Assembly: GCA_030535455.1 (NCBI GenBank)
Contig: JAUNJY010000047.1
Location: 1 to 32,072, forward strand
DNA: 32,072 bases
Direction of reading: 5' to 3'
Origin: a bacterium
Lineage (GTDB): Bacteria; Bacillota; Clostridia; Lachnospirales; Lachnospiraceae
Part shown: piece by piece, positions 7,479 through 15,826 of the stretch
How the letters are laid out: every line of letters starts with the position of its first letter
Numbering within the stretch: the stretch's first letter is position 1
Translations under genes and position numbers: made by a program
Notes under the pieces: model-generated
Database searches by the model: none
Told to the model about the DNA's origin: nothing
Seen by the model: the letters and a program-made list of their open reading frames with translations, nothing else

Positions 7479-7847
7479 CTAATTAGCAACGGAATCTAAT
7501 GATATATCCTCATTACTTTCAATTGTAACCAAAACTAAATGTGGTAAACATACGATAGTTTCACCGTTATAATGAATTTGTTTTTGATGTACACAGATTT
7601 GATCTGTACAATCTGCATCAGTCATCTTTGCATATCCATCTTTGATTTCTAATGTATTAGAATAATCACCATATTTGATTTCAATTGTTTGGTCTTCATA
7701 TAAATCTGCTTCTTTGTAAACATGTCCATTTACTGTAACTACAACCTTTGCATTTTTAGGTTCTTCTCGATTAAGCAGAATATATCCGCCAATTCCAAGA
7801 GCCAATACAGCAATGATTGCAATTAGTATTATATCATTCTTTTTCAT
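7479..7847 (-). CDS. NusG domain II-containing protein (EetA-like)
   Basis: This 122-residue protein has one N-terminal membrane helix (about 5-26) and an extracytoplasmic NusG_II domain. It keeps the three family cysteines, Cys80 and Cys85 (DCTDQICV) and Cys100 in IVCLPH. The ATG at 7847 has GGAGG 5 nt upstream; an in-frame TTG at 7859 overlaps that site and is rejected. In many Bacillota this domain sits next to a Gx transporter, as here, and next to FMN-carrying proteins. It is probably part of the extracytoplasmic flavin or electron transfer machinery, but its biochemical activity is not established. Confidence 0.85.
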   Translation of the reverse strand: MKKNDIILIAIIAVLALGIGGYILLNREEPKNAKVVVTVNGHVYKEADLYEDQTIEIKYGDYSNTLEIKDGYAKMTDADCTDQICVHQKQIHYNGETIVCLPHLVLVTIESNEDISLDSVAN

Positions 7848-7888
7848 GTATTCCTCCAAAAAGCTTATATTATCTTAAAATATAATAA

Positions 7889-7913
7889 GGGTGTACGTAT
7901 AAATGGTACACCC
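7889..7913. terminator. Hairpin between the FMN-binding and NusG-II genes
   Basis: GGGTGTAC (7889-7896) and GTACACCC (7906-7913) form a perfect stem around a 9-nt loop. On the minus strand it is followed by TTATTATATTTT, and on the plus strand by TTTTTCTTATT. It may act as a partial terminator, giving more FMN-binding transcript than downstream genes. Confidence 0.55.
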
Positions 7914-7944
7914 TTTTTCTTATTCCTATGCAATACGTAAGCTT

Positions 7945-8439
7945 TTATTTGTTAGATTGAATAAAGTTGTAAGCGTTGTTGATGCTTGTTGCTGCTGCTT
8001 GAGAAGTAAGTGTAGCGCCAGATACAGCCTCAACTTCAGTTCCTTCACCTACAGTTCCGATTTTAACTGGAGCAGTAACTCCTGTTACAGAACCAACGAA
8101 AGCAGCTTCACCAATTTGTCCACCTAATGTTGGAGTTTCATTGTTTGCACCAAGTTCAAAACCAGCAATCTTTGTACCATCAGCTTCAAAGCTTACTGTA
8201 ATTTCAACGTCTTCACCAGCAAAACCTTTAGATACAGTTACTACTTTATATCCAGTAACGTTACCATCTTTATCTTGCATTGAAGATGCTTCTTTGATTC
8301 CTTCTGTTCCTTTAACGTCCATTGCAACTGCTTCAGCTGCATTTCTTGATCCTAAGAAATCTGTCCCCCAGATTGTAAAAGCAGTGATTGCTACTACGAA
8401 CAAACCTGCGATAATTCCTGCATATTTTTTATCTCTCAT
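7945..8439 (-). CDS. Membrane-anchored FMN-binding domain protein (RnfG/NqrC/PplA-like)
   Basis: The 164-residue protein has a single N-terminal membrane helix (about 6-25) and an extracytoplasmic FMN_bind domain. ETPTLGG (101-107) matches the ETPGLG motif of RnfG/NqrC proteins, and SGAT (140-143) is the flavinylation motif, so Thr143 should carry FMN via a phosphoester bond. The start at 8439 has GGAGG 4 nt upstream; longer in-frame readings to 8505 lack a site. ApbE, the enzyme that attaches FMN, is divergently encoded next door. No Rnf or Nqr subunits are present, so this is a stand-alone electron carrier. The hairpin at 7889-7913 separates it from the NusG-II gene. Confidence 0.9.
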   Translation of the reverse strand: MRDKKYAGIIAGLFVVAITAFTIWGTDFLGSRNAAEAVAMDVKGTEGIKEASSMQDKDGNVTGYKVVTVSKGFAGEDVEITVSFEADGTKIAGFELGANNETPTLGGQIGEAAFVGSVTGVTAPVKIGTVGEGTEVEAVSGATLTSQAAATSINNAYNFIQSNK

Positions 8440-8571
8440 ATTTCCTCCATAGATTACGTCACTAGAATTTGTTAATGTATTGCATAATTTCCTAGCAAAA
8501 GCCATTGTGAAAATAATATCATAAATGAGGTTTTCTGTAAAGAAGTATTTATTGAAACTTTTTTCTAATTT

Positions 8572-8611
8572 TTGAGTATCCTTGACATTTCTATATAATA
8601 TTTAATACAAT
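8572..8611 (+). promoter_or_regulatory. Overlapping promoters for apbE
   Basis: Two sigma-A-like combinations overlap: TTGAGT (8572-8577), 16 bp, TATAAT (8594-8599); and TTGACA (8582-8587), 18 bp, TACAAT (8606-8611). Either would start transcription 20-40 bp before the apbE ribosome binding site (AAAGGAG). Confidence 0.6.
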
Positions 8612-8642
8612 CGAAATATCAACAAAATATAAAGGAGTAGTC

Positions 8643-9701
8643 ATGACCCAAAAGAAATTAATACATCATGGAAACAGAATACTTTCCCTTCTTTGCATTA
8701 CCATCCTAATGATTGGTACGCTTAGCGGATGTTCCACTTCGAAAAAGCAGGAAGCATGGAATGGTTCTTATATTACAGATTCACAATTTTTATTAAATAC
8801 GATTGTACAAATCTCATTATACGATCTACAAGATGAAAAGATCTTACAAGGAGCTTTCGATGTATGTGAAAGCTACGAAGAAGTATATAGCAGAACATTA
8901 GAAAGTAGTGAGCTCTATAAGCTTAACAACCGTACATTAGAGTCTAAAGACGGTAAATTCACCGTTTCAGACAACTTGGCAGAACTTATTTCAAAAGCTC
9001 TTTATTACAGTAAGCTTAGCGATGGTGCGTTTGACCTTACGATTGCACCAGTAAGCTCTCTCTGGGACTTTACCAGTTCTACTCCATCCATTCCGGATGC
9101 CAACGAAATTAAAGAAAATCTGAAACATATAGATTACAATAAAGTACATGTTGACGGCAATACGATTTGGTTCGATGATGAAAAGACTACCATTGATCTT
9201 GGAGCAATTGCAAAAGGGTATATAGCGGATCGCATCAAAGATTACCTTGTTGAAAATGGTGTAAACAGTGCCATGATCAACCTTGGCGGAAATGTACTTT
9301 GTGTAGGTAAAAAACCTGATGGTTCCCCATTCAATGTAGGAATCCAAAAGCCATTTGCTGACCGTAACGAAACCTGTGCCATTATGGAGTTAGATGATGT
9401 ATCCGTGGTTAGTTCCGGTATTTATGAGCGTCGTATTACTGTTGACGGAAAAAGCTATCATCATATCTTAAATCCTAAGACAGGATATTCTTACGAGAAT
9501 GACTTAGTTGCTGTAACAATCATCAGTAAGGAATCCGTAGTTGGAGATGGACTTAGCACATCTACGTTTGCTCTTGGATTAGAAAAAGGCTTAGAATTGA
9601 TTGACTCCTTAGATGATGTATATGCTGTATTTATTACAGAGGATTATGAATTACATTACTCAAAAGGATTTAAAGAAGCAATTACTGTAAAAGAGTCTTA
9701 A
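8643..9701 (+). CDS. apbE: ApbE family FAD:protein FMN transferase, lipoprotein
   Basis: This 352-residue enzyme transfers FMN from FAD onto a Ser/Thr of target proteins outside the cytoplasm. It begins with a lipoprotein signal ending in LSGC (Cys30), so it is anchored on the outer membrane face. The ApbE signatures are DLGAIAKGYIADRI, MINLGGNVLCVG, the SSGIYER segment, HHILNPKTGYS and the C-terminal DGLSTSTFALG, which contributes Mg-binding and catalytic residues. Its obvious substrate is the divergent FMN-binding protein with Thr143 in SGAT. It has its own promoter and is closed by a strong terminator. Length and motifs look intact. Confidence 0.95.
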   Translation: MTQKKLIHHGNRILSLLCITILMIGTLSGCSTSKKQEAWNGSYITDSQFLLNTIVQISLYDLQDEKILQGAFDVCESYEEVYSRTLESSELYKLNNRTLESKDGKFTVSDNLAELISKALYYSKLSDGAFDLTIAPVSSLWDFTSSTPSIPDANEIKENLKHIDYNKVHVDGNTIWFDDEKTTIDLGAIAKGYIADRIKDYLVENGVNSAMINLGGNVLCVGKKPDGSPFNVGIQKPFADRNETCAIMELDDVSVVSSGIYERRITVDGKSYHHILNPKTGYSYENDLVAVTIISKESVVGDGLSTSTFALGLEKGLELIDSLDDVYAVFITEDYELHYSKGFKEAITVKES

Positions 9702-9730
9702 ATCCCGCTCTACAAATCTGCATCACAAAG

Positions 9731-9775
9731 AAGGAGCTTGTAACAATATTCGCGTGTTGTTACAAGCTCCTTTTT
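9731..9775. terminator. Bidirectional terminator
   Basis: A perfect 16-bp stem, AAGGAGCTTGTAACAA (9731-9746) and TTGTTACAAGCTCCTT (9757-9772), is followed by a run of T on the plus strand. It separates convergent apbE and the response-regulator gene and should stop apbE transcripts efficiently. The minus-strand side is less T-rich (CTTTGTGATG). Confidence 0.8.
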
Positions 9776-9776
9776 A

Positions 9777-11903
9777 TTAAGATTTCTTTTTAATTAAGAC
9801 ATGTTCTAAAGAGAGCGTTTCTGCTAGTTCGATCGGCTGTAACTCAAAATGTAGCTCTACATTGTGCAGCTTATTGAAGTCGTAAAAATCATTTATAATG
9901 CTCTCCATCATCATGACGGCCTGATCATATGCGGTGCAAGGCAACAAGACTGCATACTGCGTTTCACTCAGCTTACAAAAGACATCCTCAATACATAAAT
10001 TACTCATAATCATTTCCTGGAGCTGCTGCATCAGCCTTATCTTTTGTGGTTCGATCAAATAACTTTTATTCTCCATATTGATAATACAAAGATAAGCCGT
10101 CTCCCCATTTTGTATCATTCTCCTAGAGCATAGCTGATACACATTTTTGAATACATGTAAATCACAGTAGTAGGCGCCTGCTGCCAGATCTGTTTCTTTC
10201 AGCAACGATTCAACCTGTCCAATTCCATATCTTTGCTCATCACTGCTCTCCAAAATCTCCAGATAAAGATTTAAGATGCTCTCTGGAGGCGTAATTCCCA
10301 AAACGGTATAATACTCCTGCTCTATATATTCAAAATGTTCTAATGCTTCTTTATTGCGTTTCAATTGGATAAGCGCCCGTAGATAATAATAATGGATGCG
10401 GCTGTCAAAGGCTTCTAGGAAGATTACTTTTCTGCTCAGCTCGATAATCTTAATATATTCCTCACGAGCATAGCAAATGGACAGCAAGGTCGATAAAATC
10501 TCATAATACATACTGCGATAGCGCTCCCTAAGGTCATTTACCCATTTGATATTCAGGACTTTAGAAAGGTAATCACCTTGATATAACTCCACTGCCCTCT
10601 CGCATAGACGGTATACGTTGTCTCCCTCTTGCTCATTTTGTATCTGTGTATACAGGTTTTCAAACAGCTCAGTATCTACAATGCACATGTAACTGGTGTT
10701 CCAATGATACGTGCCATTTCTCATTACGATCAAATCATGTAGAAATGAGAGCTTCAAAACGCCAAGTTCTTCCTTCGCATCCTCTAATAGTTTCTTTAGC
10801 TGATAATTCTCATCCTGAATTTTATCATATGGCCAGATTGCCTGAACTAATTCCTGTTTCGTATATTCCTTTTGGCGGTTGGTAATTAGAAATACAAGCA
10901 TCAAAAGTACATGGCTCATTTTTTCATTTTTAGGAGTCATAGTGCCCTGTCTGGATAACAAGCGCAAGCGCCCAAATAAAAATACCTCGATCTGCCCCTT
11001 ATTCTGCTCCTGGTCATCCCAGACAATCTGGTTTCTACCAAGGCTCTTTGCACGATACAGACGTTTATCTACGCTGTCTACATTTTTCTCAATTTCATGA
11101 GTATTCGGGATAAGCGTATTGCCTCCAATGCTGACGGTAACCACTTTGTCAGCCCTGCTATGGAGATGCTCAATCTGAAGTGCCTTCACATTCTTACGCA
11201 TTCCATCCATAATCTGATACGCTTCTTTTTCATCATAGCCCCATAGCACAACGACAAACTCCTCTCCTCCGTATCGAGCAACAAAGTCTCTCTTGTTTGG
11301 CAGGCTCTGCTTCAAAACTTGGGCTACTCTTTTTAGTACCACATCCCCTTGTAAATGCCCATAATTATCGTTATATTCTTTAAAACAGTCAATATCCACA
11401 ATGGATATGCTAATCTTTGTCCCTGTTGAAAGTGCCTTGCACCAGTATTCTTTAATTTTCTCATTATAGCTTCTCCGATTGGGCACTGCCGTAAGTCCAT
11501 CTAACATGGCAATATTCTCAATCGTCTTACGATATTCAAATAACTCAATATGATTTTTTACCTTCGCCTTGATCACACTTGGATTAAATGGCTTTGTTAT
11601 GTAGTCTACGGCTCCTAAGCGTAATCCTTTTTCTTCGTATTTATCCTCTTTTAAACTAGTGATAAACATTACTGGTACAGATTTTGTCGTAGGATTTTCC
11701 ATCAGCACATTAAGTACCTCAAATCCATTCATTTCCGGCATAAGAATATCTAAGAAAATCAGGCTGCATGGAATATTAGATGCCAGCTTGATCCCTTCTT
11801 TTCCGTTTTTTGCTACAACTACATGGTACTGTTCTTTTAACATGACATATAACGCATTAATATTTACTGCGCTGTCATCTATAATCAATATCGTATGTTT
11901 CAT
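9777..11903 (-). CDS. REC-GGDEF-SARP/BTAD fusion response regulator
   Basis: The 708-residue protein joins four parts. Residues 1-120 are a receiver domain with Asp9/Asp10, phospho-acceptor Asp52, Thr82 and Lys104. Residues about 130-295 are a diguanylate cyclase domain with an intact GGEEF (212-216) and the typical LDGLTAVPNRRSY entry; the allosteric I-site RxxD is not present (NKRD at 203-206). Residues about 305-410 form a winged helix of the SARP/OmpR type, followed by a BTAD/TPR-like region (about 412-560). The last about 140 residues resemble a degenerate GGDEF-like domain seen at the end of clostridial SARP proteins. It overlaps the kinase gene by 4 bp (ATGA) and is the likely phosphorelay output. 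It would make c-di-GMP and bind DNA. Confidence 0.88.
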   Translation of the reverse strand: MKHTILIIDDSAVNINALYVMLKEQYHVVVAKNGKEGIKLASNIPCSLIFLDILMPEMNGFEVLNVLMENPTTKSVPVMFITSLKEDKYEEKGLRLGAVDYITKPFNPSVIKAKVKNHIELFEYRKTIENIAMLDGLTAVPNRRSYNEKIKEYWCKALSTGTKISISIVDIDCFKEYNDNYGHLQGDVVLKRVAQVLKQSLPNKRDFVARYGGEEFVVVLWGYDEKEAYQIMDGMRKNVKALQIEHLHSRADKVVTVSIGGNTLIPNTHEIEKNVDSVDKRLYRAKSLGRNQIVWDDQEQNKGQIEVFLFGRLRLLSRQGTMTPKNEKMSHVLLMLVFLITNRQKEYTKQELVQAIWPYDKIQDENYQLKKLLEDAKEELGVLKLSFLHDLIVMRNGTYHWNTSYMCIVDTELFENLYTQIQNEQEGDNVYRLCERAVELYQGDYLSKVLNIKWVNDLRERYRSMYYEILSTLLSICYAREEYIKIIELSRKVIFLEAFDSRIHYYYLRALIQLKRNKEALEHFEYIEQEYYTVLGITPPESILNLYLEILESSDEQRYGIGQVESLLKETDLAAGAYYCDLHVFKNVYQLCSRRMIQNGETAYLCIINMENKSYLIEPQKIRLMQQLQEMIMSNLCIEDVFCKLSETQYAVLLPCTAYDQAVMMMESIINDFYDFNKLHNVELHFELQPIELAETLSLEHVLIKKKS

Positions 11904-14512
11904 TCTTCCACCCCTAATAACTGTCTGGTTTTCTCCAGCGTTTGTTTTGCTATTTCAAAATCGTAATGTTCAATCTGAGTAATCAAGAGATTTACTTGCC
12001 CAATCAGGTCTTCCCTATATAGATACCGATATAAGTTTTCGGTCTCATCTACCGCATTGGCACTATGGGATAAGATCAGTTTCTCCAACCTGTCTAGCAG
12101 CTGCTCTGCCTTGTCCCTTTGAAATCCCTTTTTGTACGTTGTCATCCTTATGGACTGTGCATATGGAATCAGCTCCTCATTTACAAGCTTAAGTTCTGTC
12201 GTAAAAAGCAGGCAGACATTCTTGTCCACATTATCCTTTATTATCATTCCTTCCAGACGTTGCGCCAGCTTTGCAAGCTCAAAAGCTCCAATTGTATTAG
12301 CTAGCCCCTTGATGGTATGGACATACAGCCTTGCTTCTTTTTGTTCTTTACGAATCAGCTGGTTAATCTTAGTCAAATCCTTCTGATATTCTTTAATAAA
12401 ATTAAATACAATCTTGTTATAAAGATAATAATCATTATCCAGCTGCTTTAGAGCCGTTACATAGTCAATATGTTTGAACGGGTAACTCTTTCTTTCCTTC
12501 TTTGCCTCACCAAGCTCCACTGTACTTGCAATCTCTTCTTGATAGGGTCCTTCAAACTGCAGATATTTTTGCAGTATATATTCTATGCTCTTCTGATTTA
12601 CCGGTTTGGTCAGGCAGCCGCTCATCTGTCCTTCATTTACCTGCTCTTTTACCTCTTCAAAGGTATTGGCTGTCATTGCAATAATCGGAATATCCTTTTT
12701 TAAGTTCCTAATTCGCCTGCTCGTTTCCCAGCCAGAAAGCTTAGGCAGGTATAAGTCCATGATAATCAGGTCAAACGGTCTGTTTTTTACAAGCGACAAT
12801 GCCTTATATCCATCTTTTACAACCGTTGTATTCACGCCAAAACGTTCTAGCAGTTCACACAGTACCATCTGGCTTGTACTGTTCTCCTCTACTACAAGTA
12901 TGTCACCTTTGTATTGGCAAGGCGGTTTACTAATACTTGTGTCCACTTCCGTATTCCTAACAAGATCCTGCTTGCATTGTTTTAATGGCAACGCAAAATA
13001 AACCTTGGTGCCTTCATTCTCTTTGCTAAAAACTTTGATACGGCCTCCCATTGCTTCAATTAATTCCTTAGAAATCAGCATGCCGAGCCCCGTTCCATTC
13101 TGTCCTTTCTTCCTAGCCTGTCCCTGACTGCTAAATGGATCAAATATATGGGATACAAAGTCTTCTGACATTCCTGTTCCTGAGTCCTTTACTATAAACA
13201 ACAGGCCCTTGTCACGTTTTCTTACGATTAGCTTTACGTACCCCATCATCGTATATTTCACAGCATTTCCAAGTAAGTTCATAAGAACCTGCTGCAGACG
13301 CAGGCTGTCCCCGCTATAGGTGTCCGGCACATGCTCTTCGATTTCCACAATCAGACGCAGGTCCTTCTCAACCGCCTTGTTATTTAACAAGGTGATTACT
13401 TTCTGGATTACCAGCTTCAAGGAAAATGCCTCCTCATAAACCTTAATCTCTTCCTCTGCAATCTTTGAATACTCTAAAATATTATTGATCACTTCTAATA
13501 GGTCAACAGCGCTTTCTTCAATCTTCTCAAGATAGTTGTAGACCTTATAGGTGCGTGGTTCTTCAAGCGCAAGGCTGGCAAGTCCGATCATTCCTGACAA
13601 AGGCGTCCGAATCTCATGGCTCATCTTGGCTAAAATATTAGCACTATTTGCAAGTGCTGCCTCAGCATCAAGCTTCTGCTGTTCCATATGGGTAACCTCC
13701 AGATATGCTCCCCGATAACCAATGCATTCTCCATTCTCCTCATATAGGAAGACTCCAGTAAGAAGCATCCAATGGGGAATTCCCTGCTTATCATTCACTT
13801 GCATAAGGCTGCCATTTGCCTGTTCCTCCGGTTTCTCATACATTTGATTAATTTTTTCTATTGCCTTTTCCCTTGCCTCTACCGGAAACAGCTCATAGTA
13901 GTATTTCCCCAGAAATTCTTCCGCTTCATAGCCAAGAACCTTTAAAATTCCCTCACTAATATAAATAAACTGTCCGTTCACATCTAATTCAAAAACAATT
14001 TCATTCCTTGCCATTGATAAGGTGTGATAGCGTTCTTCACTGTCCTGTATCATCTTTTCTGCAAGAAAGCTGTCTGTAACATCCACAAAGATACAGGCGC
14101 ATCGGTCTTCACCTACTGCATAACAAGTAATCTTGATATACGTCTCCTCGGCTTCGTCAAATTCAATAAATGCCATCCGATTTCCTTCTGAAACGACTTC
14201 TCCGCAGACCTTTAGCAGTCGTTGGCTAAACCTTGGAATAACCTCTTTGACTGACTGCTCTAAAATCTCTTGGTCTTTATTGTAATAACATTCTAAAAAT
14301 TCGTTATTTGCATATTCAAAAATTAAATCTGCTGGCTTCTTTGATTCTTCCATGACTACACGAAACAATACAACTCCCATGCTCATCTCACAAAATACAT
14401 GAGTAAGCTGCTTTTGTTCTTTCTCGCATTTTTCATATTGGCTTTTCAAATTTTCATACTCTTCTTTTAGTAAGGTGTTTTCATTCATCAACTTTTTCAT
14501 TTTTTTGAACAT
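11900..14512 (-). CDS. Soluble PAS hybrid histidine kinase with REC and HPT domains
   Basis: The 870-residue protein has no membrane helix. It starts with a coiled coil (about 1-40), then two PAS-like regions (about 40-150 and 160-285), HisKA with His299 in SHEIRTP, an HATPase domain (Asn412/Asn416, DSGTGM, GTGLGM), a receiver with Asp586 and Lys636, and an HPT domain with His732 in HTIKG. A complete internal phosphorelay therefore ends at HPT, which should phosphorylate the receiver of the next gene. The ATG at 14512 is preferred because AAGGGG lies about 8 nt upstream; an in-frame ATG at 14539 falls at the expected transcription start. The signal sensed is cytoplasmic and unknown. Confidence 0.93.
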   Translation of the reverse strand: MFKKMKKLMNENTLLKEEYENLKSQYEKCEKEQKQLTHVFCEMSMGVVLFRVVMEESKKPADLIFEYANNEFLECYYNKDQEILEQSVKEVIPRFSQRLLKVCGEVVSEGNRMAFIEFDEAEETYIKITCYAVGEDRCACIFVDVTDSFLAEKMIQDSEERYHTLSMARNEIVFELDVNGQFIYISEGILKVLGYEAEEFLGKYYYELFPVEAREKAIEKINQMYEKPEEQANGSLMQVNDKQGIPHWMLLTGVFLYEENGECIGYRGAYLEVTHMEQQKLDAEAALANSANILAKMSHEIRTPLSGMIGLASLALEEPRTYKVYNYLEKIEESAVDLLEVINNILEYSKIAEEEIKVYEEAFSLKLVIQKVITLLNNKAVEKDLRLIVEIEEHVPDTYSGDSLRLQQVLMNLLGNAVKYTMMGYVKLIVRKRDKGLLFIVKDSGTGMSEDFVSHIFDPFSSQGQARKKGQNGTGLGMLISKELIEAMGGRIKVFSKENEGTKVYFALPLKQCKQDLVRNTEVDTSISKPPCQYKGDILVVEENSTSQMVLCELLERFGVNTTVVKDGYKALSLVKNRPFDLIIMDLYLPKLSGWETSRRIRNLKKDIPIIAMTANTFEEVKEQVNEGQMSGCLTKPVNQKSIEYILQKYLQFEGPYQEEIASTVELGEAKKERKSYPFKHIDYVTALKQLDNDYYLYNKIVFNFIKEYQKDLTKINQLIRKEQKEARLYVHTIKGLANTIGAFELAKLAQRLEGMIIKDNVDKNVCLLFTTELKLVNEELIPYAQSIRMTTYKKGFQRDKAEQLLDRLEKLILSHSANAVDETENLYRYLYREDLIGQVNLLITQIEHYDFEIAKQTLEKTRQLLGVEE

Positions 14513-14545
14513 AGTTTTTCCCCTTACAATTTTTTCCATATTTTT

Positions 14546-14554
14546 ATTATATCA
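14546..14554 (-). promoter_or_regulatory. Extended -10 promoter of the kinase/response-regulator operon
   Basis: TGATATAAT on the minus strand is a perfect extended -10 element, about 28 nt upstream (after the start point) of the kinase ATG at 14512. It lies immediately downstream of the SGNH-gene terminator, and no clear -35 is visible. Confidence 0.6.
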
Positions 14555-14563
14555 TATTGATGC

Positions 14564-14617
14564 AAAAAAAGCTTTGTAGAAATAGTAGATATTTCGTCTC
14601 CCATTTCTACAAAGCTT
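14564..14617 (-). terminator. Terminator of the SGNH gene
   Basis: A perfect 15-bp stem, AAGCTTTGTAGAAAT (14569-14583) with ATTTCTACAAAGCTT (14603-14617), is followed on the minus strand by seven T (14564-14570). It isolates the SGNH gene from the kinase operon. Confidence 0.85.
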
Positions 14618-14631
14618 CTAGTTCTAGCTTA

Positions 14632-15738
14632 CTATGATATTGTAAAACCTAAGATTGTAAAGTAATCCTGCCTTGAGTCCACAGACCGCCTGATTTCTAC
14701 CTTATGTACCTTTTCCTGACTACTTCGATATACTTCCCGATAATCGGCAAAGTTTCCCCATTCTGTCACAAAATCAGCGTCCAGAGCCATCTTAAACTCC
14801 CCATCTACCAGCACGTCGAATTTTCCGCTAAGTCCATCTTGGGTACCATAATAAACGACTCCGATATTCTTTGCATATAACTCAAACACAATAAGTCCCC
14901 CAGTTGTGGTACGAAATCCATTATGAAATGGCACATAGGACAGTCTGATTGGATCAAACATATCGACCTCGCATGGAAACGCATTGGTATTGTTCACCAT
15001 CTTTGCTTCTTTATAAATATCCTCTGTATAGGCAGGCTTTAACTCATCTTCCGGCAATTCATCCAAATGATTGATTAACTCCATTGTCTCTTCAAAATAA
15101 GTAGTAAGAAAATGAGCAATCATAAAATGTCCTGTATTCTCCGGGTGAATGCCATCTGCATCGGAAGCAATCAAATTCCATCCCAGCCTTCCATTTTTCA
15201 GCTCCTCTATAATGGCATTACGGTAGCTGATCATAGGAAATCCATAATATGCTCCGATTTCCTGCTGCACGCCCTGATTATCGACGCCATCCCGGTTCGT
15301 TAAGAACAACAGGACCACAGCCGGATTACTAGACCATAAATAGATTTTTCGAAGCAGGCTGTCGTAACTCTCTTTATTCCATTCTTTTTTATCGTCTACT
15401 GCAAACTCCACAATTACAATATCCGGATTATACTCTAATAAATCTTTTTCAACTCTATGTACTCCCAAATAAGAATCAGTTGCCCCAATTCCTGCATTTA
15501 CATATTTCACATGTGCTGTTTTAAACGTGTTATTAAACCATTTATAGGTAAGTGCTGCATAGCTGTTTTCATCCCTTGGTATCGCATTATATCCAGCAGT
15601 GATGGCCCCTCCGATAAATCCAACCGTAATTGTCTGCCCCTCTTTTGCCTTACGTAATGCCTTGACCAATCGCCGTCCATTACCTTTACTTATGACTGCC
15701 TTTTCGTACATCTTCTTTATGTCGGGTAATGTAATCAT
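14632..15738 (-). CDS. SGNH-fold esterase-like protein with Ser-to-Ala nucleophile change
   Basis: The 368-residue protein has an SGNH/GDSL hydrolase domain (about 35-215) and a C-terminal beta-sandwich-like part (about 245-368). The order of blocks is clear, but two catalytic residues differ. Block I reads FIGGAITAG, with Ala45 where the nucleophilic Ser of GGSIT is expected. Block III reads EFAVDD, with Asp115 in place of the oxyanion Asn. Block V keeps Asp195 and His198 (DGIHP). The usual hydrolysis mechanism therefore seems disabled, and it may bind carbohydrate or use altered chemistry. No signal peptide is visible. The ATG has GGGAGTGA upstream. The gene is single, with its own promoter and terminator. 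Confidence 0.82.
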   Translation of the reverse strand: MITLPDIKKMYEKAVISKGNGRRLVKALRKAKEGQTITVGFIGGAITAGYNAIPRDENSYAALTYKWFNNTFKTAHVKYVNAGIGATDSYLGVHRVEKDLLEYNPDIVIVEFAVDDKKEWNKESYDSLLRKIYLWSSNPAVVLLFLTNRDGVDNQGVQQEIGAYYGFPMISYRNAIIEELKNGRLGWNLIASDADGIHPENTGHFMIAHFLTTYFEETMELINHLDELPEDELKPAYTEDIYKEAKMVNNTNAFPCEVDMFDPIRLSYVPFHNGFRTTTGGLIVFELYAKNIGVVYYGTQDGLSGKFDVLVDGEFKMALDADFVTEWGNFADYREVYRSSQEKVHKVEIRRSVDSRQDYFTILGFTIS

Positions 15739-15773
15739 AAAATCACTCCCATCCTAATGATAACACCAGCATT

Positions 15774-15803
15774 ATTATAGCAAAGAAAAGGGACAAACTA
15801 CAA
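15774..15803 (-). promoter_or_regulatory. Promoter of the SGNH gene
   Basis: TTGTAG (15798-15803) and TATAAT (15774-15779) are 18 bp apart on the minus strand, and TGC before the -10 adds an extended -10 element. Confidence 0.6.
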
Positions 15804-15826
15804 CGATTGTTTGAATATTTTTACAT

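Noticed and set aside
8440-8505. Longer start of the FMN-binding protein at 8505
   Set aside because: GGAGG lies right before the ATG at 8439, and the extra residues would spoil the N-terminal membrane anchor arrangement.
8440-8642. Possible FMN riboswitch in the divergent flavin region
   Set aside because: No FMN element consensus (AGGGGCRG-type helices) was seen; the region holds promoters and ribosome binding sites only.
14513-14539. Longer start of the hybrid kinase at 14539
   Set aside because: The codon falls at the predicted transcription start and has no ribosome binding site, unlike the ATG at 14512.
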